NCBI GenBank assembly: GCA_963576475.1
Contig: OY754981.1
Location: 1,225,546 to 1,289,545, forward strand
From: Molanna angustata
Lineage: Eukaryota > Arthropoda > Insecta > Trichoptera > Molannidae
Reading direction: 5' to 3'
Length of the DNA stretch: 64,000 nucleotides
Below, one piece after another: positions 1 to 10,564 of the stretch. Under the pieces are notes generated by a model that saw nothing but the letters and a program-made list of their open reading frames with translations, was not told where the DNA came from and searched no databases. Positions within the stretch are counted from its first letter, which is position 1, and every line of letters starts with the position of its first letter. The position numbers and the translations under genes are program-made.

Positions 1-224
1 AAGTATTTTTTAAAAATGACTGCATAACTAGGTATGTGTCGTAGAGAAATAAATCTTTTATGTGCTAAAAGAGTTCATAAAATCAAAGTGAATGACCGAT
101 AAAGTCTTTTCAGTTTAAGTCAGGTTTGTTCTTAAAATGCATAAATTCAACAAAATTTTGGGTTTCCGATAGTTTAAATCACGTATAAACCCTTTTAAAC
201 GCACCAAACGTACATGATCGATGG

Positions 225-372
225 ACCAAACGTACCCTGGAGTGGCGACCGAGAACTGGCCTCTAAAACCCGGGCAGACCACAAGCCAGATGGTCTGAAG
301 ATAGAAAATGAGAGACAGGAGGTCATAGGAAGCCGAGAGATATGAAAGCAATGATGGGTGATGATGATGATA
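225..372 (+). mobile_element. LINE C-terminal relic with (GAT)n tail
   Basis: Decayed 3' end of a non-LTR retrotransposon reverse-transcriptase ORF. The plus strand reads LEWRPRTG, a stop, then NPGRPQARWSEDRK. This matches the 'WRPRTGxRxxGRPxxRWxDD' motif near the carboxyl end of RTE-like insect LINEs. An internal stop and loss of the downstream W-rich tail show it is dead. It ends in four GAT repeats (359-371), the same kind of tail seen on LINE ends near 26.3, 30.5 and 36.5 kb. No upstream RT domain is visible, so this is a short 5'-truncated copy. Confidence 0.65.
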
Positions 373-1151
373 TACCTACAATATGAGTTTCAGAATTTTC
401 AGGACTCTTCTTACCTATGTTCTTCGTGTGTTCTTTAAGGGCTCTGCAAAGGGTCCCTATCATATAAGTCTTGCAGAGCCTCTAAGACCCAATTACTTTA
501 CATCAAAGTCTTTTGCTGAAGGTCAATGATGTAGGAGGTTGAAGACGAAAAGATATCTTGGAAACATTTCCCACATGATTTGCAACGAAGATCTTAAGTA
601 ATATTATTTAGTATGTATTTATGTGTGTACTAACCTTGCATTCCTTTACGTTAGTATATATCATGTTTGTGGGTTATGTATCTCTCTACAAATGTGCATG
701 ATATAATAATTTAATATATATAAATATTAAGGATTTAATTATATTTACGACGCCATTAAAAATCGATTTTCTATGGAGGATAACGTTTACATAATATTGA
801 TATATACCTACGCATCCACATCTAAATTTGTTAAATTGTATGTCGGTTGAGAGGATTGATGTCTTCTAGACAGTAGCGTCTAGTTCCAGTTTTTCTTTTC
901 TGTATTATTTTTTTAAATTATCGCATTTAATATAAAATTTCTTAGCTCATTTGACTTAATACTACGAGATCTCTACCAATCAGAGAGCCAACCGGAAACT
1001 TTGACTTACTAAACCGGGAACAGGTGAATGCGGATTGTAGACGCTAGTTTCTAGACTACATGCATACATACGTGTAGTGTTGTTGGCGTTGAATGTTGCA
1101 AATAATATGCTACAACTAGCAAGAAGAACCAATTTGTCCATGTTAATTGTA
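373..1151. other. No gene recognised
   Basis: AT-rich sequence with scattered short open frames and no recognisable domain. A direct echo of 'tctgcaaagggtccc' and 'cttgcagagcctctaag' lies at 438-490. The minus-strand frame over 980-1171 runs into the inverted repeat at 1152 and looks accidental. Confidence 0.5.
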
Positions 1152-1391
1152 AGGTACTGCCTCCCTGACAAGCCAGCTGGTTAAAAATTATTTGACCAAC
1201 ACCAATTTAGTTATTTTATTTTAATATTTTAGTTACTTTTTTTAATATATAATATGCAACTGGTTCACGCCAGTCGCAATTATAACTACAAACAAACCTA
1301 ACCAACCTATTTTTACCAAACTTTTGTAGGTTAGGTTTAAAAAATCGGTGTACATCTTAGGCTATCCTGGCCGGTCAGGGAGGCAGTACCT
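1152..1391. mobile_element. Small DNA transposon (MITE) with 18-bp terminal inverted repeats
   Basis: The sequence aggtactgcctccctgac at 1152-1169 returns as its exact reverse complement at 1374-1391, bounding a 240-bp AT-rich unit with no coding capacity. This is the structure of a miniature inverted-repeat transposable element, moved in trans by another element's transposase. A TA lies at or next to both ends, but the two ends are offset by one base, so the target duplication is unresolved. The superfamily is not assigned. The interior holds a second small palindrome around 'caaacctaaccaacc' and 'ggttaggtt'. Confidence 0.7.
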
Positions 1392-2046
1392 AAATGATAT
1401 ACAGATAAAGTATCTCAATGCGCATGCTTCAGTATTTTGGATATACTTATTGCCAGAAGATTTACGTGGAGAGCAGATGATCCATAGGTCACTCATTGAT
1501 CTTCCTTAGACCGTCCTACATGAAGATGAGCCACATACAAGAGAAACAAGGTGCAGTTATGGGCATTGTAGAAAACATCAGGTGATGGGTATTAATGTTG
1601 ATGGATAGTGGACTGTATAATAAACGATCTCACCGATGCTTTCTTCATTTCTGGTACACTTTGATTCTTTCTTTTCTGTGCACTGGTCGAAACATCCACA
1701 CGCGGTGATCTTTAAACTCACACTAAACTTTTTTCAATTGTCAATTATTGTTACCCAAAATATTGCAACTAACTTTCTAAGTGACAATTCTCAAACACAT
1801 TGGTGAGGGGACAACGACAAGGAAGGGATACACGGAAATATGCTTCTACAAGGATATAACTTGATAAATCACGTGGGCTGCACTGACCGCAAATTTGTAT
1901 TTTATGTTCGATCCAACCCTACGAAAATTCTCAAGTTATTTTCCGGAAAGTATACGAATAAATTATGAAATATAACTCCTTTGAATGCTAGTTGACGAGA
2001 TAAAAGAGAATAGTTTTCAATACTGTAAAACACCCACCACCATAAT
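1392..2046. other. No gene recognised
   Basis: AT-rich spacer between the MITE and the first RTE relic. I see no conserved frame, repeat unit or RNA-like fold that I can support. Confidence 0.45.
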
Positions 2047-2185
2047 ACTTAATCTTCTTCTTCCTTCAGCCATCTGTCCATTGCTGGATGTAGGCCTCTT
2101 CTTGTACTTCCATTCCTCCTTTTTTGGGCTTTTTGGACCCATTTGTTTCCAGCGACGCGACGGGACGAGGCCGGCCTATTTCCCT
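2047..2185 (-). mobile_element. LINE family A (RTE-like) 3' end
   Basis: Read on the minus strand this gives VAGNKWVQKAQKRRN and then, after a frame slip, EEAYIQQWTDG followed by a stop. That is the canonical end of RTE-type reverse transcriptases in insects, which read 'VAGxxWxQxAQDRxxW...EAYxQQW'. It finishes in a GAAGAAGAAG-rich tail (2047-2056 on the plus strand as cttcttcttc), typical of this family. Only about 40 codons survive. A different LINE end in the opposite orientation starts immediately to the right. Confidence 0.8.
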
Positions 2186-2235
2186 TTTTACAAAAGAAAT
2201 GATTCGTCCACCTGGGCACAGATTAAGCAAGGTGT

Positions 2236-2399
2236 CAAAGAGTTTTATTTGTATGAGCGTATGACTTTACAACAATCTTCCAACAAATATGAAATCACTG
2301 GATGCTTTGGGTTTCAAGAGAGAGGCTAAAAAGTATCTTGTTAACAATGCTTTTTACTCTACTGACGAGATACTAAACATCAATCCAACTAATCTGTGA
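2236..2399 (+). mobile_element. LINE family F (jockey/CR1-like) C-terminus
   Basis: The plus strand reads LYNNLPTNMKSLDALGF and then KREAKKYLVNNAFYSTDEIL before a stop at 2397-2399. The pattern 'L(Y/F)NxLP...FKxxLKxYLxxxAFYSxDE(Y/F)L' is how many jockey- and CR1-type reverse transcriptases end. One in-frame stop lies just upstream (codon before LYNN), so the copy is dead and strongly 5'-truncated. The T-rich sequence to about 2720 resembles a LINE 3' untranslated region, but no poly(A) boundary is clear. Confidence 0.75.
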
Positions 2400-3844
2400 T
2401 ATTTGTCACTAACATACGAATTAATTAACTATTTTATATGGGTATTTGTTTGGTTTGTCGTCCTTTACTTTGTTCTTGTATTATTTCTATTTTTATTTTT
2501 CAATGCTATGTACCTTACTTTTATCTTAAATAACTGTTTATTGGACATGTTGCTAGTGGGACCCTTTACATCCTTCTAGCACTCAATTTTTCTTTTCTGA
2601 ATTTTTCTATTTTTTTTTCCCGAATTGCTTATTTTGTATACATATATTTTATTTTTTATTTCTCTAAATTCTTTTTTTTATTACTCTTTAATATACTATA
2701 TCAGTACTATGTTAAATCATGATGTCAATGAATTATATTAATTATTGTGACCATAATATTGTAAATTGTAAACCATGTAATGATGAAGCCAAGTGTTCTG
2801 TAAAGAACCTAGGGGGTATAAAATACAATAAACAAATAAACAATAAACAATTCCATGGTCTCCATTTTAGATACTTTACAATACCTTATACAGTCAGAGA
2901 AATTAACTATTAAAGAAACCTATTACTTTTGAGTTGTCTAGATCATAAAGTGTATATTCCTTAAAAAAAAGTGGACAGCTTGAGACTAGTCACAGAATAT
3001 CACAATTTCGAAACAGCAAGTGGTTGAGATTTATTGAATTTCCTATTCTGTACAAATAACGGGCTTCTCAACACTTCAGGCAATTATTGCAACAGTTTCT
3101 TGTATCCTTCAACATACTCAGATATGCAAATCCATTTGCAAATTTTAAGTGCAACTATAATTTAAACTTATTAATTACAAAAATAAATCTATCATTTTCC
3201 CCGACTATCTTATTTTAAGATCATCTCCATTATTGCGCAATCATAGCGAAACTGCATAACAAGATCGTTTGAGATCATTTCCAAACGCTCAACTAAATTA
3301 ACTCTTTCTTCTTCTTTATTAGCCTCAAAACTTTTTTTAAACATAAGATATGAAAAAAGCATTTAAAAAGCGATTTAATATACATCTTATAATTATTGAT
3401 TAACGTTGTTTTCAAACAAAAACATCGAATATCAAAAGGTGCAATAGCTAGAGATTGACAGAACTATCACGTGGCGCGCACTTGTTCCATGCCGCTTATA
3501 TTGTTTTGTGGTCACGATCACCAACTTATCAGAACTAAATTCGGCACTGAACTTGGTGAGCCTTCTCTCTGACTACGAGGAAATATCAATGCCAATGTGG
3601 GGAAGTAAAGGAGGAAAATGATGGTGGCACTTAGAATTGTTTCAGTACGGAGCATTTATTCTGAATATCATCATTGTTAGCAATGTCCATGGCAAATAAA
3701 TAAATAAAAATACAACAAGCAGAGTACAAAAACAACAAAAGCACGTGGCATATTTATTTTATTTATTTATTTATTTAAAATATATAAATTACATTTAGTA
3801 CATAAGTATTATAAAAAAAACAACTAATTAATGTTTCATCACAA
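2400..3844. other. Probable LINE 3' UTR, then unassigned AT-rich DNA
   Basis: The first 300 bases are T-rich and continue the family F fragment. From about 2720 to 3700 nothing is recognised. An (ATTT)n run lies at 3754-3778 just before the next LINE relic. Confidence 0.4.
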
Positions 3845-4811
3845 GCGGTAGCTATAAATAATATCCACTCAAAATTAAGATCCTGCACATCAGGGGTACC
3901 ACAGGGCTCACATATTGGTCCAATTCTTTTTATACTTTATGACTTATGTGATTGACATATCAACTTGTTTCCAATCATCTGAATTCTTAGTCTATGCGGA
4001 TGACATAAAAATCTTTAAAAAAATACGTATTAATGCTGACGTAGTTGCGTTGCAAGCGGATCTCGGTCTTATATCGGTTTAAGATTATCGGTAATGCTTT
4101 CAAAAAAATAAATTTTATCCTACGGGTATGTAAGCCCTTTAAGAAAACTACCACTGTGAAAACCCTGTACTGCTCATATGTGCGCAGTTGCGTTGAGTTT
4201 GCTTCAGCCGTTTGGAATCCTCAATACATAACAAATATAGACAGAATCGAAAACACTCAAAACAAATTTCTAAAGCATCTTGATTACAGGAACCGACGAC
4301 ATCATAATGACCTGTCTCTTTCCCGAATACGCCACAAGTTAATGTCCTTGGAAAACAGACGAACTGTATTTGACATGACATTCCTGCACAAAATAGTGAA
4401 CAGTATTTTTGACACCGATGCACTTTTTGCGAAAATTCCCTTCAACATACCGACGAGACAAACTAGAAAAAAATATACATTCAGACTTCCATCTGTGGCA
4501 CAAAGCATGCAGAAATTATGATTCTTTCTTCCATGACCATGACATTGATCTCTTCAACTCGTCGCATAGAAGATTTAAATTATCCATTTTGGCCACGTTC
4601 CCTCATCGCTCTGAGTAATCTTACGCACGCTTCCCATAACGCCCCATTTCCTTATGTTACTGATTGTTTCTTTCTCAATTCATGTTTTTTAACCAGAAAT
4701 ATTCATAATTTTTTTTTGGCTTATTTGTTGTTAATGTCTGCTTGTCCTATGTAATAAATTGGCTGCATGTTTTTTTTCAATAAATTAAATAAAAAAAATT
4801 AAAAAAAAAAT
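3845..4811 (+). mobile_element. LINE family F relic with reverse-transcriptase YADD core
   Basis: This is the longest reverse-transcriptase remnant in the window. At 3850-3950 the plus strand reads LRSCTSGVPQGSHIGPILF, the RT 'GVPQGS' block. At about 3980-4015 it reads EFLVYADDIKIFKKI, the catalytic YADD motif. After frameshifts a 158-residue open frame (4045-4521) carries LYCSYVRSCVEFASAVWNP and RIENTQNKFLKHLDYR, the thumb/C-terminal region of jockey- and CR1-like enzymes. Another frame then gives DIDLFNSSHRRFKLSIL near the end. The element finishes in an AATAAA-bearing A-rich tail (4780-4811). At least three frame breaks make it inactive. Confidence 0.85.
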
Positions 4812-4849
4812 TCCAAAGCAAAATAACTATATAATGATTAACTTAATAT

Positions 4850-5520
4850 TGATTAACTCTCGAAACACAACCGAAAAATGAAACGCCGATCAGAAAGTGT
4901 AGCCCCAGAATACATCGACATCCTTTCTCCAGGCATGTCACTGTCTTCCACATGGTGACTGTAAGTCCGGCTCTGCGTTAAGCTGGCAGTTCCTTGTCGT
5001 ACCCGGCATGGTTTCCTCTTCATATCTTCCAGACAATCACCCATGGTTGGCTCCATGCCACACGGCAACGCTATGACGGCGCATCTCTCACCTCAGCGAC
5101 AGAGATAGCTGGCCAGTTGGGAGCTCATCGGAGGTGAACCTATGCCCTAGACGACACGGAAAGCACCTCGTGGTCCAATCTGCGAGCAGCCGCGTTCCCT
5201 GCAGCGGTGGCCCAACACTACGCCCTGCCTCTGCCCTGTTGATACCCTCATCTTGGCTCCGTAGCACCGGCAGCGTCCATGCGTGTGACGTGTGCTGTCA
5301 CTTAGATCTCCTGCGTCCTCGAAAACATGACCGCCATCGGGAGCACATGTCGACCGATGACAGCGTCACAACAAACCGTCCGTCTTCCACCAGAGTTGAA
5401 TGCCAAGAGCTCCTTCCACCTCATTCGTCCAATGCCGAGAGAGAGCGCGTCAGCTGCAAGTCTCGTTACTTGCCCGCAAACAGCGCTAGTTGCTTTCCAG
5501 GAATGTTACCGAGGAAAAAA
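4850..5520 (-). other. GC-rich block, possible retroelement end, unidentified
   Basis: This block is markedly richer in G+C than anything around it. The minus strand has an open stretch ending PGERMSMYSGATLSDRRF at 4853-4930. A similar minus-strand phrase, PGVRMSLYPGPESF, occurs at 7010-7065, and the two DNA stretches align over about 50 bases, so they are copies of one repeat. On the plus strand a 147-codon frame (5134-5577) is open but has no recognisable domain and is probably a by-product of GC content. A fragment of an LTR retroelement or of an unknown family is possible. Confidence 0.35.
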
Positions 5521-5759
5521 AATAAAATCATTGTTTTTCGGTATCCTTTTTTTTCGGGCATAACAAACTGCGATTAGTGACTGCAATTCACTGTGGATTC
5601 TAACTTCATGAGTTTCGCTCTACCGATTTCGACATTTTAATGACGGCGTTACACAAAAAAGTTTCGTCGTCACTTTTCAAATTATTCTGAAGTGAAGATT
5701 TTTTTGAATTTTTTTTAACGAATAATTTTTTTGAAGAATATTGATGAATACCATATAAG

Positions 5760-5945
5760 AACATTCAAAAATTGGATTGATAGGAACTCAATAAAAATGC
5801 ATAATTGGTGAAATCTGCATAAACTGATCACGTAAACCAGCCGACGACAGGTCGAAGCCCTGTAGGTTCCTTGATTACCCAGTTTTTCTATGATATTCCA
5901 ACCTCGTTTCTATTTAAATGTTAAAAATTAAGATTTAAATTTTAT
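5760..5945. repeat. Dispersed repeat R-A, copy 1
   Basis: Shares a long diverged match with 48905-49105, including 'ggcataattggtga', 'cacgtaaaccagccga', 'gacaggtcg' and 'atattccaac'. The same sequence appears reverse-complemented at 38143-38220. Its right end (gttggaatat with tctcaatagagacg) is also found at 31860-31915 and, as an inverted pair, in the hairpin at 15880-16022. No coding potential is seen. It looks like a non-autonomous DNA element. Confidence 0.65.
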
Positions 5946-6548
5946 TTCAACGGGGCACTTAATCATACAAATAACTAATTTGTGATATAAAACAAATAAT
6001 TCATTCGTGGACATAAATCAACACAATCACACATGCACCCGAATGCAAATTTAGACATTTTTTATGGCGATATACAGTTAGCAAATTATTTTGAAAAGTG
6101 TGTCGTTGCTGTTTTCATAACTTTGAGATTATAATTTTATTTTTTTCTGTACATCATACTTTTTATAATTTTTTCATCCCATTAAAATGCTTTATAGCCG
6201 CCATGTTTTCCGGTGCACGGTCTAAACTCCCGCTGTGACGGATTCGAACCGGGAATCTAATGAACCGATCGCTTACTCATAAACCATATAATGTGCAGAG
6301 AATAAATTTATAATTAAACACAGAAATTGGTCGTAAAACTCCGTGGCGGTAAATTAGATTCTTTCGGCGATCTGTTAAAATACATAATATATAGATATAT
6401 TGATACAATGTTGAAGTTGATAATAATATTATGTAGATTAGCAACAATTAATATGTTATGTGGCATTTACATAAGAAATCTAGTTCACGGATATAGGCAT
6501 ATACGTATCGGTTTTTCAAGGAGACATTCATATAATGTTACTTTAGAG
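5946..6548. other. AT-rich spacer with one tRNA-like scrap
   Basis: Nothing coding is recognised. At about 6225-6300 the minus strand contains ggttcgaatcc, a good RNA polymerase III B box, preceded by a plausible but degenerate D arm. It could be a decayed tRNA-derived SINE head. I cannot fold a full cloverleaf. Confidence 0.35.
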
Positions 6549-6596
6549 AAAACGAACGAGTTGTGGCCAACACTACACTCTCCTCTACGTACGTAG
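6549..6596 (+). repeat. Dispersed 'gttgtggccaacactac' motif
   Basis: The sequence cgagttgtggccaacactac followed by actctcctct belongs to a short repeat also seen at 19981-20030, 23227-23270, 24280-24335, 44243-44300, 52570-52632 and (minus) 56462-56495. It probably marks one end of a larger dispersed element whose longest visible form is at 44243-44755. Confidence 0.6.
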
Positions 6597-6823
6597 TAAA
6601 TGTACCTACCTACATCTAACATTTGTTGGAAAACCAAATTGACCGAATTGAATTTATTTTTGTGTCATTATGTTGCCTCTCTTGACATATTTGTTGCCAG
6701 TGAAATATTATATTCGATGTAAACTATTATGACCTAATTATTGCATTGTTGTTGAATACTCTCAATATCATGGATGTTGATGAAACCTTTGGCCTTCCTC
6801 GAGACTACATACACCAAAGCTGA

Positions 6824-7100
6824 TGTGGGAGAATAAAAAGGGTAAAATTTTGTTTAGTATTGCGCTTTATTCAAAAGATCATTGAAGTCCATGAAAAGAA
6901 AATAAAATACAAAAAACACACAGCAAACAAAGAATAGAAACATTGGCCATGGAAAACGATAAATTAAAACTACTGAATTGTCAAACACAGCACTAAAAGA
7001 CACCAACCAGAAAGATTCAGGCCCAGGGTACAGAGACATCCTAACTCCAGGCAAATCCATGCCTGGGGTTGTTTATTCCCCTCACAATACTACCAACATG
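6824..7100 (-). mobile_element. Possible solo LTR or retroelement 3' end
   Basis: On the minus strand the unit begins TGTTGGTAGTATTGTGAGGG, runs through a 68-codon open stretch (PGVRMSLYPGPESF followed by hydrophobic residues), and carries AATAAA (6866-6871 on the plus strand as tttatt) before ending near tctcccaca. TG...CA ends with an internal polyadenylation signal fit a long terminal repeat, but no matching target duplication is visible. The phrase PGxRMSxYxG is shared with the block at 4853-4930. The LTR assignment is tentative. Confidence 0.35.
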
Positions 7101-7200
7101 ACATCATAAAAATTCTAACAATTGTAATTTCTGATAATTATTAAAAGTAAAATTATTTTTCGAAAAAATTTTATTCGAATAATTGTCATTCGTAAAATTG

Positions 7201-7719
7201 GAAAGCTCACAAGAGTGTGTAAGGACAGGACCATCACGAAAAATACGAAGGCTAGACTCATCAGGGCTCTGATATTCTCGATGTTCCTGTATGGTGTGGA
7301 AACATGGACTCTAGGGAGTCAGAGCGAAAGAGGATCGATGCTTTCGAAATATGGTACTGGAGGCATATGTTGCGCATCCCATGGACAGCCAGAAGAACGA
7401 ATGTGTCAAATCTAGACGAGCTGAAAATCGAGGATCGTCTATCGACGATATGTTACAGACGTATCCTTCAATTCTTTGGACACATTGCCAGAAGGGAACC
7501 AGACTGCCTCGAGAAGCTTGTTGTGATGGGCAGCGTGGAAGAACGGAAATCTCGTGATTGCTCACCGACCAGATGGAGCGATTTGGTAAAGTCCACAATG
7601 GGGACTTCGGTGACTGGTGCTCTGCGTTCAGCCCAAAACAGATTGGCATGGAGGCGGGCCATACGTGTGGCGACGGACTACAGCCGCTCTCCTCGGTCAT
7701 GAAGAAAAGGACGAATATA
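7201..7719 (+). mobile_element. LINE family B 3' fragment with candidate target duplication
   Basis: The plus strand encodes the carboxyl third of a non-LTR reverse transcriptase. KLTRVCKDRTITKNTKARL and FSMFLYGVETWTL are followed by one frameshift near 7310. The frame then reads RIDAFEIWYWRHMLRIPWTA, STICYRRILQFFGHIARREP and SPTRWSDLVK to a stop at 7700-7702. This is a widespread insect LINE end in which 'YGxETW' and 'PTRWSDxVK' are conserved. The copy is flanked by taaaattg at 7193-7200 and 7720-7727, a possible 8-bp target duplication, although AT-rich. It is 5'-truncated and frameshifted but otherwise well preserved, so fairly recent. Confidence 0.88.
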
Positions 7720-7727
7720 TAAAATTG

Positions 7728-8277
7728 ATTTTCGTATAATTGAGCATTCCAATAATTTTCCTGTTACCAAAAAAAATACACTGTAAACCACGTAACCGCA
7801 TTTCTACAAATATAGTTTTTACTATCACACTTTTTAATGTCAATATGGCGGATAACGTAATATCTTAATAACACGAATCAGCAATAAAATATAGTTGATT
7901 AATTATCATACAACATATATCGTATTTCCGTTCAATAGGCTGTTGTATCTTTGTTAATTTTGTTTAGCCGCTACATAATTATTAATTAAGTATGTCATTT
8001 ATTATTTTTATTAATTAAATTATTAGACGTTGATTAAAACATCACATTACTAAGAGCAGTTAGAAACTTGTATTTTAATGTTTTATCGTGAGTAACCAAT
8101 ATCACGATAACTGTATTTTGTTAGGTTTTTAATAACAGCTAAGAAAGTAGATTGTGACGTGTAGAGTTTATTATCTATCACCTTTGAAAGAAAGGTACTG
8201 CGTAGAATATGCTGCCCCGTGTAGAATGGCGATGAATGACGCATTAGACGTAACGATGAGTTGTACAAATTATATCA
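7728..8277. other. No gene recognised
   Basis: AT-rich spacer. The short minus frame at 8083-8268 shows no known motif and stops where the hairpin begins. Confidence 0.45.
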
Positions 8278-8443
8278 GCCCCCCTAGACAACGTGTCATT
8301 TAATTCAAGAAAAGAAACAAGAAAAGATAACTCAATGTATGGAAGTGACAGTTGCCAGTCACGTGACAACTGTCATTTCCATACATTGAGTTATCATTTC
8401 TTGTTTCTTTTCTTGAGCTAAATGACACGTTGTCTAGAGGGGC
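8278..8443. mobile_element. Hairpin MITE, near-perfect palindrome
   Basis: About 80 bases on each side pair with only a few mismatches. The left arm has gcccccctagacaacgtgtc, and the right arm has the complement of gcccctctagacaacgtgtc. The unit would fold into one long hairpin with a small loop around cagtcacgtgac. TA dinucleotides lie close outside both ends (8273-8274 region and 8445-8446), which would suit a Tc1/mariner-type target, but this is not proven. It has no coding capacity. Such structures can feed small-RNA pathways if transcribed. Confidence 0.8.
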
Positions 8444-9039
8444 ATACCCGCCTATAGAACGAAACATTTGTCTACATGATATTGAATGTTCAGCTAACTG
8501 CTACCAAAACCTTTGTGTACACCACAAAAAGTTAAATTATATTCAAATAATATTAGTTAAAATGAACCATAAAGTAATAGCTGCAAAGTATTAGATGCAA
8601 ATTATATTCAATAGAATTATGTCCTTCTATACTGACTGAAACGTTATTCCTATCTTCATTATACAAGTCTACTATGTATCAAGTATAAAGTATACATATG
8701 AGTAAAATGCTTCATACACTGACGTGTCAAAATGCCAATTTTCAAAACGAATAACCACCACCGCTCAAGTTTTATACTATCTAATCTTTTTAACCTGCTG
8801 TAGTATCCTTTTGCAGAAAAAAAACAGTGTAAGTAAATATATCAGTATACTTTGATGTTAATTTGCCTGTCTCTGACTTTTGGTCTATATGTCTTATTAC
8901 TAATAAACACTATTATGTACTTACGCGTTTAGGTAGTATTTAAGGTAAAAGACACCGGTAATGGACACATTAGAATTATTATCAAAAAAATGTATTTTAG
9001 ATTTTTTTTACAATTTAAATAAATATTAATTATCTCACA
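8444..9039. other. No gene recognised
   Basis: AT-rich sequence without a recognisable frame or repeat. It ends at the hAT target duplication. Confidence 0.45.
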
Positions 9040-9047
9040 ATGTAGAC

Positions 9048-9458
9048 CAGCGGCCGGGGAACCAGGGTAAATTACCCCAAATGGGGTAAAAATGTTTTTT
9101 TTTGGGTAATAGGGATTTTTTTATAGTTTGCTATTTCATAAAAGTGTTGGTATTTTTACAAACTTAATCAATTCAGGTGCTACTTACATCAAAAAGTCCC
9201 ATTTCTCCAAAAACTGAAAGGGAATCCTGAAAATCTGAATTTTTGTTTGATCCAATTTGAGAATTTTATTTTGTTTGGCTATTACATACTTAATATTTTC
9301 ATGTAACTTTTTTTTTATTTTCCGTATAAATTAATTAAAAAAATAATGTTTATTTAAATATACATTGATTGTCTTCTTTTCAAAATGGGGGAAAGGGGTA
9401 ATATCGACTTACGCAAAAATATTTTGGGGTAATGGTTAAAAAAGTTCCCCGACGGTTG
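9048..9458. mobile_element. hAT-superfamily MITE with exact 8-bp target duplication
   Basis: ATGTAGAC occurs immediately outside both ends (9040-9047 and 9459-9466), an exact 8-bp duplication as made by hAT transposases. The ends are imperfect inverted repeats: CAGCGGCCGGGGAAC on the left against CAACCGTCGGGGAAC read inward from the right. The 'CA...GG.C GG.GAAC' form fits hAT termini. The 411-bp interior is AT-rich, carries 'ggggtaa' blocks in both orientations near the ends and has no transposase frame, so it is non-autonomous. Confidence 0.88.
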
Positions 9459-9466
9459 ATGTAGAC

Positions 9467-10195
9467 CATCACACGAGCTGAGCAGCTTGAAACAGCTCCT
9501 CAATTCTTTTCATTCCTGTCCAGTCTCACATAATATTGAAAAACCAGGATATTTGCTTCCTGCCAACACTTCTTCCACACTCTATTATTTTGCCCTGTGT
9601 GATCAGACGCAGCTGGTCGTAATTCCCTGCTCCAAGTAAATCAACTTTTAAAAATTTGAATGTGTCCAACCTAGTGCAGTGTCAATTACTGGTGATTTTA
9701 TCTTCCTTGTGAATCTCTTTAGGAATATCAATGAACTGAATTAGGTATACTGTACCATCACAATTAATACAATGGCGCCCAATGATCACACCAATAAACA
9801 CACCAACAGATTACACACAAACAGATTCCAATCGATCAAGATGTAGATCTACTTCACGTACATTGCACGGTATATATTTACATGTATTATTAGATCATCA
9901 GAACCACACTGGTGGTCATTATTTTTTTTAAACATGTTAATTAACATATAGATTTAATATGTTGGTAAATAACCAGAAACAAATACATAAAGATGTTTTT
10001 CAACCCCATCTCACAATTCCCTTAAACAAGGCACTTCCCCTACACAAATAATACTCTCTTCTCTCTTTTTGTAATTATTACTTAATGCGGTCTAGGACAC
10101 TTGTACCTGGTGTTTGACTTATTTGCCTGATGAAGGCCTTTCAACTGATCACGGAAACGGTCGTTCTGATTAAAAATTAAAAATTTGTAATTCTA
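9467..10195. other. No gene recognised
   Basis: Mixed-composition spacer. The part at 9480-9720 is less AT-rich than its surroundings and might be an old element, but no motif could be read in any frame. Confidence 0.4.
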
Positions 10196-10560
10196 ACTAA
10201 GAATGATGCAAAAGCTACGGGTGACACAAAGAGCGATGGAAAGAAGAATGTTGAATATCTCGCTAAGGGACCACAAAACTAATGAATGGATTAGGAAGAA
10301 CACAGGAGTAGCAGATGTGGTCAAAAGAATAGCGGAGTTGGGCGGGTCGTATATCTCGGATGTCGGATGACCGATGGACAAATGTTATGATGGACTGGAG
10401 GCCAAGAACAGGAAGCAGAAACGTGGGAAGGCCCCAGACCAGATGGTCCGATGACATAAAAAAGCAGTGGCAGGTCCAGAATGGCGAAGAATGGCACAGG
10501 ATAGAGACAAGTGGAAGTCCAAGCGGGAGGCCTTTGTCCAATACTGGACTCAAGAAGAGT
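10196..10560 (+). mobile_element. LINE C-terminal relic (RTE-like)
   Basis: The plus strand reads LRVTQRAMERRMLNISLRDH, KTNEWIRKNTGVADVVKRIA and, after a frameshift, MDWRPRTGSRNVGRPQTRW with SDDIKKQW. These are successive blocks of an RTE-type LINE carboxyl end ('QRAMER.ML..SLRD', 'WRPR.G.R..GRPQTRWSDD'). The usual 'W.WAGH' block between them is missing, so a short internal deletion accompanies the frameshift. The final 'REAFVQYWTQEE'-like phrase (about 10527-10558) abuts the tandem array that starts at about 10565. Confidence 0.85.
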
Positions 10561-10564
10561 TCCA

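Noticed and set aside
5134..5577. 147-codon plus-strand frame as a host gene
   Set aside because: No domain or splice context was seen; Ser/Arg/Pro-rich composition follows the local GC content, and the opposite strand has a shared repeat phrase.
7311..7700. 129-codon minus frame
   Set aside because: It is the antisense shadow of the family B LINE frame.
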